42,246 bases of DNA from CAYNNP01 sp964398215 (GTDB taxonomy: Bacteria; Planctomycetota; Planctomycetia; Pirellulales; Pirellulaceae), in contig CAYNNP010000029.1 of the NCBI GenBank assembly GCA_964398215.1, positions 1 to 42,246 on the forward strand, read 5' to 3'. Under the pieces are notes generated by a model, which worked only from the letters and a program-made list of their open reading frames with translations, was not told the origin of the DNA and did no database searches. Positions 7,601-15,028 of this stretch are shown one piece after another; positions within the stretch are counted from its first letter, which is position 1, and every line of letters begins with the position of its first letter. Made by a program: the position numbers and the translations under genes.

Positions 7601-10115
7601 TTGGTTGACCTTCGAGAGTGCGGGTAACGTCAAACGATTTCCGATCACCAACAATGTGACTTCCAAAACCACTAAGCTTGAAGGCGCGGATGATTTTGTG
7701 CCGGGCATTCGAGTCACCACCGAAATCGAAATTCCACCTGGGCTGCAAAAAATTTCTGTCAGACCCGACGCTTCTTTGGTGCTGATGCGGGTTCATGCTC
7801 GTGGACCTGAGATCAAAACGCCAACATTGCCGCTCGTGAACCCGAACACCTTGGCCGCGATTATCAAAGGAACATTCGGGCGAAAGCAGCATAGTTGTGG
7901 GTTTGCAGCTTTGGATTGCGTTCGTGTGGTTTCAGAACAACGATGCGAATCGTGTTCGCTGGCGTACCATGCCAAAACTTGCGGGTGCAATGATCTTGAT
8001 ACGGCACAGGCGCACTTCAAAAACATTGCCTATGGTGTTGCGCATCCGTGGCGGGACCGAGTCATTCCGACAGGGTTTCGAGTTGACGATAGTAGCGGTC
8101 TGGGTAGCGCCTTTTCTGAGATCATGAAGCTTGCAGATCTGGGTCAGCCAGTTGATTTGAGCAACCAAGATGAAAAGCTGTTTCAGCTTGCAGCGTTGAT
8201 AGAATTTTCGCAGCAAAATCCAGAGCTGAAAGATGCGCGAGACGTGCTTGCTCAAGTCAAGAATGAATTCTCTTGGCAGCCTTATCGTCAGTATGATCGT
8301 CGCGCGGGAGTGCACCGTCTGGAGTCTACGGGTTGGGAGCCAGAGACACCATCAACGCGGCTTCGCAACGCATTCATGAATGGCGGCGCTAGCCATGTGT
8401 TGGTCGGTGATTACGGGACTTTGCGACTTGAATTGACAGAAGACCACCCAACCAAGTTTCGGATTGCGGCTCGGATCCCAAGCATCAGTTTTATTGAGTT
8501 TCATCCAACGGAGCTAACTGTTACTGCGAGTGGTGTGACTGAGAAATTGTCAATTGATAAGCCGGACCAACAAATCGCAATTGGACTTGGACTACCAGCG
8601 GGACAACACACGATCGAGGTCACCAATCCAGAACCTTGGCCAAATCATTTCGTTCAGCTTGAAGTCCAAGAAATCATGCCGGACGGGCGCATGCGAGCCA
8701 TTGGTGGTGAAGCAGTTGAATCCTCACAGCGGCCCAAGAAGCGCGCCTACCATGTTGCAACGTTCGACGAACCACTTGTGTTTCGGGTGTCCGCTCCCAA
8801 TGTGATTCGAGTGGACCAGAAAAAAGGCGAAGTGATCGAGCAACAGATGATGCCGATACTGCAAGACCGCACGATTTCACTGACTCCCGATCAAGGGCAA
8901 CAACAATCGCTGTTCAGAATCTTTATCCTGAAACCAACACCGCCTTCCAAACGCAAACAGCAACAACGCGAGCAACTGAAGCCGGAGATCATCAAGAAAG
9001 ATTGGGCGGCACCTGTTGTTCAAACGATGTATCAGGACATCCAGGGTCAGACCGTCAGCGGGCAGCCAAAACTCGATTGGCTTCCATTGTTGTCGCCGGA
9101 CAGTGAACCTGCGCTGCTTCAGTTGGGTGATGAAAAAACGCTTTGGCAACAAGGCATGGGGACTTGGCAAGCCACCCTAGGCTACCGGCAACGTCTTGCA
9201 TTGGCCGAGTCTCCCAGCGCAAGTGCCAATGATCGTTTCATGGAACTGAATCTATCACGTTACCTTTACAACGAATCAACCGACCGGTTCGCTCGCACGG
9301 ACTTGATGCTGCGTCCACGATTCGATTCAGGGCTGGGCTTGGGCGTGCAGCATGAACTGTATCGTCAGTTGCACTTAGGCGGATGCGAAACAGGTTTTCC
9401 GTCGCGGTGGGGGCCAATTGAATTGCGGCTGCAGGGCTATTTGCATGGTCAAGTGGCCGCGCCAGTGACAACGGCTAGTGCGAATAGAACGCCATCAAAT
9501 CTGGGCTTCCGGTTCTATGCCTCGCGGTTTCACAAATACTCAGATGATTGGTCGCATCGTCCAACTCTGCAGCTGTTTGGTCGTTCGCTTTCGGAGAGTC
9601 AAGGCGGCTATGAGCCTGGTGGTATCGACCAAGATGTATTCACGCCGTTCAAATCTGATCATCGATATGGATTTCGGCTGAACGACCGCTGGGTCTATCA
9701 AACTAGTTTGGACAAGCGATTTTGGATCAACCCATCTTTGCTGACGAACGAAAACGAATTGGTCCCTGACAATCTGGGAGTTCAGTTCGGTACGGATCAA
9801 TTGCTGGGATCGTTTCAGCTCAGGTTGGCCTATCGATTGACCAACTTCTTTGCCGACGATGATCGCAACAATTCGAGTCTTCAGAACGTGGTCAATCTGG
9901 GAGTTGGCTGGGAAAAATGGAGCCACCGAAACCGGCGAAGCACGTTCCAATTCAATCTGAAAACCGATCTTAGTAACGGTGATTCAAGTTTTGGAATCAA
10001 CGTTTCCAGTTTTTGGAATCAAATGCGCGGTTACCGAGATTTTCGCCCCGGCGCAAACCTGTTTCGCAAAATTCGCGAAGAACGTTACGCACAGTCCTTT
10101 CTTTCTGATCAGTGA
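4602..10115 (+). CDS. Giant exported protein with TPR-like middle and probable C-terminal outer-membrane beta-barrel
   Basis: The protein is about 1837 residues. It begins with a signal peptide: basic start, then LFLLVVLLVASW and a likely cut near HVQGQD. The ATG at 4602 has GGAAG four bases before it; a longer start at 4584 exists. Residues to about 650 look like beta-sandwich domains. Residues about 690-930 are helical and TPR-like (YLQNGRVPEAIELLTEII, MNNRRYYSALTAL). A Cys cluster sits near residues 1100-1130 (CESCSLAYHAKTCGC). From about 1510 to the end, alternating polar/hydrophobic stretches with many Tyr/Trp/Phe (TLGYRQRLALAES, LGFRFYASRFHKYSDDW, LRLAYRLTNFF) suggest an outer-membrane barrel. 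Its stop is 3 bases before the CapB-fusion gene, so both form one operon. I infer a surface export or anchoring role for a polymer made by the next gene's product; no named family is recognised. Confidence 0.75.
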   Translation: MRWRCWECATAARLQNCLFLLVVLLVASWHQHVQGQDLDSTKTRFESIRTPVVWDNVSAKGCYLKGCAPTFSISHGVEIVTLDPGTSIQFSVDPHELIRVVPVSYSQIGRESIEIWSSNGSGLYRLQNLAIAQDGQSAVAAPDQSVVSIAKVARPVIAKTPITIAIYTSRRSTPKLLDYYQCEIPNGPRALISDGTNERRYTFFPSASFRQIPLSGGRRLRIEARLKYGPTTQLRETFWVSVYVDGLLKRVVSFDTQPESTKRQFVDGCEKLLGRREFAYIDLECGQKRIEIRSSHNAFIRVDSVGLDLCRQRLNQSFELPAASQSVQPSSIWSSSRFDPSESNLGSTFLAPDDGEQIVPDADYALQWNPYLNQQAVQGLARDNRAKHGGLRAYMWMRAMASLHLGSLEYGDEIEVSELAFRIKQRYTRYRTVLPKSFGTEGLHRKVAFDRPSIRATKRSDKPRETIIGAQHIQQSVGAVAQTTLVRLTKGSAGLAYEFPDSLQDTVLRLVVDKTRMKNPARVWVQYDDRPPIQLAVSPHSDVPTTCYSPTSLQASLTALATTHAVFDSGTVGGPYAMTREPVALISAGTTQLYKPANVKEVRVTLVAGQMDSIDIGMQFLDGSPSRLSEEAYRHLRTVTSYEDPDSELHAFARRELDNNSVDLESLLKQHHAVFASSIVPNEQVLQPTMIYPDSQLTALDTQANQYLQNGRVPEAIELLTEIIRHSNGINRRFAILKRCDALVDAGDHFLADLELRGWVLHSNDEELKAMALERLLRLGGDNPVKREQLLAVNALEVNGSGRDLSLATQLMNNRRYYSALTALTSLEPTAENQDILLRCSYQLGWWRLFDETVAFLASQEQRELWSGLKSLKFGRIGEASQRFTDAGDLGAEWLRHLKAATTIAMKFKSSSAETRLSALDDWENWQRSHPGPKTWRLAESLVSKSEGTAIVISPSRDLRARYFAVDPGAPAEVLVHGPTRLKFEFRPVHDVQQELPINDWLTFESAGNVKRFPITNNVTSKTTKLEGADDFVPGIRVTTEIEIPPGLQKISVRPDASLVLMRVHARGPEIKTPTLPLVNPNTLAAIIKGTFGRKQHSCGFAALDCVRVVSEQRCESCSLAYHAKTCGCNDLDTAQAHFKNIAYGVAHPWRDRVIPTGFRVDDSSGLGSAFSEIMKLADLGQPVDLSNQDEKLFQLAALIEFSQQNPELKDARDVLAQVKNEFSWQPYRQYDRRAGVHRLESTGWEPETPSTRLRNAFMNGGASHVLVGDYGTLRLELTEDHPTKFRIAARIPSISFIEFHPTELTVTASGVTEKLSIDKPDQQIAIGLGLPAGQHTIEVTNPEPWPNHFVQLEVQEIMPDGRMRAIGGEAVESSQRPKKRAYHVATFDEPLVFRVSAPNVIRVDQKKGEVIEQQMMPILQDRTISLTPDQGQQQSLFRIFILKPTPPSKRKQQQREQLKPEIIKKDWAAPVVQTMYQDIQGQTVSGQPKLDWLPLLSPDSEPALLQLGDEKTLWQQGMGTWQATLGYRQRLALAESPSASANDRFMELNLSRYLYNESTDRFARTDLMLRPRFDSGLGLGVQHELYRQLHLGGCETGFPSRWGPIELRLQGYLHGQVAAPVTTASANRTPSNLGFRFYASRFHKYSDDWSHRPTLQLFGRSLSESQGGYEPGGIDQDVFTPFKSDHRYGFRLNDRWVYQTSLDKRFWINPSLLTNENELVPDNLGVQFGTDQLLGSFQLRLAYRLTNFFADDDRNNSSLQNVVNLGVGWEKWSHRNRRSTFQFNLKTDLSNGDSSFGINVSSFWNQMRGYRDFRPGANLFRKIREERYAQSFLSDQ

Positions 10116-10118
10116 ATC

Positions 10119-13100
10119 ATGGCTACTGTTTCGAAAATGACACCGTCGTCGCCATCCGGTTCTGGCAAGCGGATTGGGCTAATCTCGCGCGTTAGCGTGA
10201 ACCTGGATGTCAAAGCGATCAAAAAGGATTCGGCGTCTCTGTTGGTTGATGGACTGAACGAATATCAGCAATTGTTAAATCAGAAACTGATCACATCACT
10301 TTCAACTGATTTTGAGCGTTGGCTGGATGACACTCAGAAACGCATCAAAACGCAACTTCAGTCGCTACCCAAGCACGCAAAAGCGCAGTGGCTAGAAGAT
10401 CGCTTGCGTGGTTACGACCGCAGGGTCCCTGAAAACCAGGCGTTGCGATTGCTGACAGATTTTCTTTTTCAATTTGCTCATCGGCAGCTGAATGATCTGC
10501 GTCGATTGAAAAAGCAAAATGAGAAATTTCGTAAAACGATGTCGGCGGTTTTCTCGGACGCTGATCGTAAACACGCGATTCTGGCCTACGCTAAACAATT
10601 GGGTGCCAGTGTCTCGCAGTTGCGTGGTGATGAACGAGCATTTGGCCGGTGGTTCGACGAAGAAGCCGTGAATGACCGCTATGAAAAGCTACGTGGCGAG
10701 ACGGAACTGCTGCTGTGTTTTACGTTTGATCGCATCGGACACTTGATGCAAAGAGTGGTTCGTGTTGTGAAAACGATTTTCGAGGGCGAGCTTGAAAACG
10801 AACGCCCGAAACCAGCTGAATTCCTGCACAAACGGCTGGCTGAATTGTGGCGTCGACTTGGCATCGAAAGCCGGATCTCTGAAGCGATGCGGTACCCGGG
10901 CGATGCACGCGTTCGTGCTGCCGCGCTCAAGAGCCTGCGCATGGCGTCCAGTGAATTGCCAGATGAACTGGGCGAAGAAATCTTGGATCGTCCCACGCTA
11001 CTAAGCCTCTATCGAATCGCGTCCGAGGGCACCGAAGACGTTTGGGTGCAGTGCGAGTCATTGTCGATCATTGCATATCTATCACGACGTCAATCTAGCA
11101 AGGTCCTGGAATCTCGGATCCAGCGCCCACGATCTGGTGATGATTTTTTTGTGCGGCAGCACGTCTACAAAGTCATTGGCGAACAGTTGGCACGCAGCGG
11201 ACCGATGGACGTGAAATTACCGGCAGTCGAATCCGAGCCGAGTGATTTGGTTCGGCAGCAGATGGCCAATCTTGCTCTGCACTGGGACAAATTCCGTGAC
11301 CACTGGACAAGCCTCTTGAAAGATCCAGTTCCGCAGGTTCGTGGCGCTGCGGTACTGGCGTTTTTGTCCAAAGATGGATCGATACCCGATAAGATCGAGT
11401 GCCTGGAGTCGATTCTGAAAGCTGCCCGCAGTGAAACGGAGCCTTTCGTGTTGCGCGTCGCGATGTTTGTGTTTCGCAAAGCGCTAGATGCAGTTGAAGA
11501 CCCAAGCGAGCAAGTGCTTTTGCACGCGTTTTATGAAAAACGAATCACTCCATTTGTACGACGCCTGCAGACTGAACATGGCGAAACCCCGGTACGGCGC
11601 TGGGCAGCACAAACGTCGGATTGTATTTGGGCGGCCTGCGATGCTGAGATATCCGAGCTGATTCAACGATTGCGACCTGTTCTTTCGCGAATAAAACCTG
11701 GGTCTACCAAGCGATTTTCGAAGTCCTGGTTCAAGAAATTTGACGATGAAAAACTGGGGCGAATCTTTGCGGTGCTGGCCCAAGATGACTTTGGCTATGA
11801 CATCCACCGTGGATGGCGCGGCGTTTTTGTCACGCGCGGCCCCGTATTTGGTTTTCGGTTGTGGAGATTTCTACACGAGTTTCGCAACACCGCCACCGAT
11901 AAACGTCAAGCGCTTAGCCACACCGTTGGCCGAATCAATTCTGCGACGATGCGTGCGCCGTCGCAGATTCTGGGCGAACTGAGTGAGACGAAAATCCCCG
12001 GCGAACCGCTGACGATCGGCGATGACGGAGGTTGGCGACCATTCATTCCATTGATGGATGACTTCGTATCGGTATTGAACTTGAGTTGGCTGGAAGCTCA
12101 GACAGTTGATCTGTACACGAGCCAGGGTGTGACTTCAATCAAAGGTCCTGATTCATTTTCGAAACGGATCAAAGCTGCTTTTGTCTTGAACCATCGTTTC
12201 GCGAAACTGGCAACCCTGCGCAACTGGAACAACGATACGTTTCCCGCCAACTCCTTCATTGAAGAAATGCGAAAGCTTGGTTTCGAAGTCAACTTTCGCG
12301 AGCACCATGTTGCCAACAACGAAACCGAGTCGGACGAAACGGCAACACAGTTCTTTACGACGTCTTGCGTATTGCCAGTTGCCTTGGGCGGAACTTTTGT
12401 CCAGTCGGCGAGGGAGAGTTTTCTTGACTTCTCCGACTACTTTTCATCGTCAGCCGAAAACACCATGGCCCACTTGGTGATATTTGTATTGGCAATTTTG
12501 GTTCTGGTGCTTTTAAAGCACTTGTTTAGCAATTGGACGTTCCGCCGCGCGCGACGCAAAATATCGATCTCGATCGGTGGCTGGGGAACGCGTGGCAAGT
12601 CGGGCACCGAGCGTTTGAAGGCTGCATTCATCGGTGCAACAGGTCACGGACTGGTTTCCAAGACGACTGGATGCGAAGCGATGTTCATTCACAGCAACGC
12701 GTTTGGGGAACCGCTGGAGATTCCGTTGTTTCGTCCCTACGACAAAGCGACGATTTGGGAACAACGCGACCTGATCGTTAACGCGTCCAAGATGAACCCA
12801 TCTGTTTTTCTTTGGGAGTGCATGGCGTTGACCCCGGCGTTTGTTGATGTTTTGCAGCGACAATGGACTTGTGACGATATGGGAACGATTACCAACACCT
12901 ACCCGGACCACGAGGATTTGCAGGGCCCAGCTGGCCACAATGTCGCCACAACGATTTCTGGTTTCGTTCCGCAAAAATCACATTTGCTGAGTACCGAAGA
13001 AGTGATGCGCCCCTATGTGACCGAAAGTTGTCGCCGAGCAAAGACCAGTTTTCGCGGTGTTGGATGGTTGGAATCGGGATTGGTGACAGATGATGTCTTG

Positions 13101-14594
13101 GAGCGATTTCCGTACAAGGAGCATCCTGACAATGTCGCACTGGTTGCCGCGATGGGCGACGAATTGGGTTACTCGCACGAGTTTTCTTTCAAGGCGATGG
13201 GCGACTACTTGGTTCCAGATTTGGGCGTTTTGAAAACGCATCCAAAGTCAATCGTTCGTACTCGGACCATCGAATTCACCAACGGCATGTCGGCGAACGA
13301 ACGTTTTGGGTGCATGGGCAATTGGAAGCGTCTGGGGTTTGATGTTCAGGATCCGCACACCGATCCGACTACCTGGATTTGTGGTGTGGTGAACAATCGG
13401 GCTGACCGTGTGCCGCGTTCGAAAGTGTTTGCAAAGATCATTGTCGAAGACATGAATGCTGACCAATTCGTGTTGATCGGAAACAACCTAAAGGGACTGC
13501 GTGGGTTCGTCGAAGAAGCCTGGCAAGAACAAGCAAAGAATCTGACACTTACAGATCAAGGTCAACCCTGGCAAACTGAATATGCGCTGCAGGTGTTCGA
13601 TCAAGCCGCATGGGATTTTCGGCAACCTGTCAGCGAGGATATTGTCAAAGCCAAACTGCGTTGCATGGTTGAAGCTGCGCTTGGGACGACGGATTCAGCT
13701 AACAACGATCGCACGGACTCGATTATGAATAGCTGGGCTGATCCACAGAAGGTTACAGGTGACCTGAAAGCCGCCGGCGTATCGCAGCCGTACATTGATG
13801 ACATTGCAAAACACTTGGAGCGTCTGAACACTGCGTTGGGCGAATACACATCGATGCGGCAACGGATCAAAGACGCTCAAGATAGCCAGGTGGATACGAT
13901 TCAATCAGAATACACACAGCTTTTGAAAACGTGGTACTTTCGTAAAATCATCACGGTTGAAAATTACGATGCAAATGGCGAAGAAGTGGTGGGGCGTATT
14001 GTCGACGCAACGCCGCCTGGTTTCACAAACCGTGTGATCGGACTTCAAAATATCAAAGGAACGGGATTGGACTTTGTGTATCGCTTTCAAGCATGGGACA
14101 CTTGTTTCGAAGCATGCCGAGCAGTTGAGTCTGACGATACCGAAACGATTGCTCGTGGGCTGCAAGCCTTGATCGCGATGCCAGCAATCGGGCAATTGTG
14201 TTTGAGTCGCGTGCAACAAGTTACTTCGGAAGCTCAGTCGCGAAAGGAAACAAAACGTCCACAACTTAAAACACTGCTCGATCAATTGGACGCCAAGCTG
14301 GCCGAAGCTGGCAGCGGTGAAGTTGTCGCTCAGCATGAATCAGTCGCCGAAACGGCTGGTGCCCAATCATCGACCAGTGAAAGGCTGGCGGATTGGAATC
14401 AGTGGATCGTTGGTGCTGCCGAAGAGTTTTTGGATGTGAATGATTCGCTGTTACGGCGAAAAACCGCAGACGCCGTTTACCGTGACATGGCGGCGGGCCG
14501 AATTAGTCGTCAGCGGGCAGTCGGCGAACTTCGGAAGGTCAATAAGCGTCAAAAAGGAGGCTGGCTGACGAGTTGGCTCAGCCAAAAACGTTGA
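10119..14594 (+). CDS. HEAT-like/membrane/PgsB-CapB-type Mur ligase fusion (poly-gamma-glutamate synthetase-like)
   Basis: The 1491 residues divide into three parts. Residues 1-780 are mostly helical, with HEAT/ARM-like units around 255-450 (such as DPVPQVRGAAVLAFLSK). A single membrane helix follows at about 785-806 (LVIFVLAILVLVLL). From 815 to about 1180 comes a complete PgsB/CapB domain: P-loop GTRGKSGTERL near 823, SKTTGCEA, EQRDLI, WECMALTP, TNTYPDHEDLQGP, HPDNVALVAAMG, and VNNRADRVPRS. In Bacillus PgsB a membrane helix also directly precedes this domain, so the order helix-ligase is preserved. PgsB/CapB is an ATP-dependent ligase that polymerises glutamate. The last 310 residues match nothing I know. 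Recognisable PgsC and PgsA are absent, and the partner is the giant barrel protein upstream. The polymer made (poly-Glu or another amide-linked chain) is not readable from sequence. Confidence 0.85.
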   Translation: MATVSKMTPSSPSGSGKRIGLISRVSVNLDVKAIKKDSASLLVDGLNEYQQLLNQKLITSLSTDFERWLDDTQKRIKTQLQSLPKHAKAQWLEDRLRGYDRRVPENQALRLLTDFLFQFAHRQLNDLRRLKKQNEKFRKTMSAVFSDADRKHAILAYAKQLGASVSQLRGDERAFGRWFDEEAVNDRYEKLRGETELLLCFTFDRIGHLMQRVVRVVKTIFEGELENERPKPAEFLHKRLAELWRRLGIESRISEAMRYPGDARVRAAALKSLRMASSELPDELGEEILDRPTLLSLYRIASEGTEDVWVQCESLSIIAYLSRRQSSKVLESRIQRPRSGDDFFVRQHVYKVIGEQLARSGPMDVKLPAVESEPSDLVRQQMANLALHWDKFRDHWTSLLKDPVPQVRGAAVLAFLSKDGSIPDKIECLESILKAARSETEPFVLRVAMFVFRKALDAVEDPSEQVLLHAFYEKRITPFVRRLQTEHGETPVRRWAAQTSDCIWAACDAEISELIQRLRPVLSRIKPGSTKRFSKSWFKKFDDEKLGRIFAVLAQDDFGYDIHRGWRGVFVTRGPVFGFRLWRFLHEFRNTATDKRQALSHTVGRINSATMRAPSQILGELSETKIPGEPLTIGDDGGWRPFIPLMDDFVSVLNLSWLEAQTVDLYTSQGVTSIKGPDSFSKRIKAAFVLNHRFAKLATLRNWNNDTFPANSFIEEMRKLGFEVNFREHHVANNETESDETATQFFTTSCVLPVALGGTFVQSARESFLDFSDYFSSSAENTMAHLVIFVLAILVLVLLKHLFSNWTFRRARRKISISIGGWGTRGKSGTERLKAAFIGATGHGLVSKTTGCEAMFIHSNAFGEPLEIPLFRPYDKATIWEQRDLIVNASKMNPSVFLWECMALTPAFVDVLQRQWTCDDMGTITNTYPDHEDLQGPAGHNVATTISGFVPQKSHLLSTEEVMRPYVTESCRRAKTSFRGVGWLESGLVTDDVLERFPYKEHPDNVALVAAMGDELGYSHEFSFKAMGDYLVPDLGVLKTHPKSIVRTRTIEFTNGMSANERFGCMGNWKRLGFDVQDPHTDPTTWICGVVNNRADRVPRSKVFAKIIVEDMNADQFVLIGNNLKGLRGFVEEAWQEQAKNLTLTDQGQPWQTEYALQVFDQAAWDFRQPVSEDIVKAKLRCMVEAALGTTDSANNDRTDSIMNSWADPQKVTGDLKAAGVSQPYIDDIAKHLERLNTALGEYTSMRQRIKDAQDSQVDTIQSEYTQLLKTWYFRKIITVENYDANGEEVVGRIVDATPPGFTNRVIGLQNIKGTGLDFVYRFQAWDTCFEACRAVESDDTETIARGLQALIAMPAIGQLCLSRVQQVTSEAQSRKETKRPQLKTLLDQLDAKLAEAGSGEVVAQHESVAETAGAQSSTSERLADWNQWIVGAAEEFLDVNDSLLRRKTADAVYRDMAAGRISRQRAVGELRKVNKRQKGGWLTSWLSQKR

Positions 14595-14686
14595 TTTTAC
14601 GGGCATTTTGAAAACTTCACTTGCGAAACCGCCCCCCAGTTTGTACATTTCCACGCTCAAATCACACAGTTTTTGCAGGTTTTCTG

Positions 14687-14932
14687 ATGGCACATAAAAA
14701 AGGTCAAGGGTCCAGTCGCAACGGTCGGGACTCAAATGCTCAACGTCGCGGCGTCAAGAAATTTGGCGGCGAAGCGGTTCGTGCTGGCAATATTTTGGTC
14801 CGCCAGGTTGGCAACAAGTTTCACCCAGGCGAGGGCGTAGGACAGGGCAAAGACTATACGCTCTTTGCACTTGTTGATGGCAAGGTGATGTTCGACCGTA
14901 AAGGTCGCCGCGTCAACATTGTCGCTGCCTAA
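14687..14932 (+). CDS. rpmA: 50S ribosomal protein L27
   Basis: The product (81 residues) begins MAHKKGQGSSRNGRDSNA and continues QRRGVKKFGGEAV, ILVRQVGNKFHPGEGVG, DYTLFALVDGKVMF, which is L27 throughout. L27's N-terminus reaches the peptidyl-transferase centre. The open frame extends upstream to 14621 but the ATG at 14687 gives the canonical MAHKKG start. It is unusual that rplU (L21), its normal upstream neighbour, is absent; the gene stands between the CapB-fusion gene and a terminator. It must have its own promoter in the 92 bases upstream or be read through from the CapB operon. Confidence 0.98.
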   Translation: MAHKKGQGSSRNGRDSNAQRRGVKKFGGEAVRAGNILVRQVGNKFHPGEGVGQGKDYTLFALVDGKVMFDRKGRRVNIVAA

Positions 14933-14971
14933 TTTCTGACGAGCGAAATTTCGACTCGCAAGCCGAACATT

Positions 14972-15004
14972 AAAAAACCGAATGCGAAAGCACTCGGTTT
15001 TTTT
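14972..15004. terminator. Bidirectional rho-independent terminator after rpmA
   Basis: AAAAAACCGAATGC and GCACTCGGTTTTTTT form a stem with one A-C mismatch, closed by a GAAA tetraloop. Both strands carry a T-run after the stem, so it can stop rpmA transcription on the plus strand and the sulfur operon on the minus strand, which ends at 15029. Confidence 0.9.
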
Positions 15005-15028
15005 ATTGCGCGAACAAGTCCTGCTGTC

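Noticed and set aside
7353..7892. Minus-strand open frame of 179 codons within the giant gene
   Set aside because: Entirely inside a continuous 1.8-kaa frame with a consistent protein pattern.
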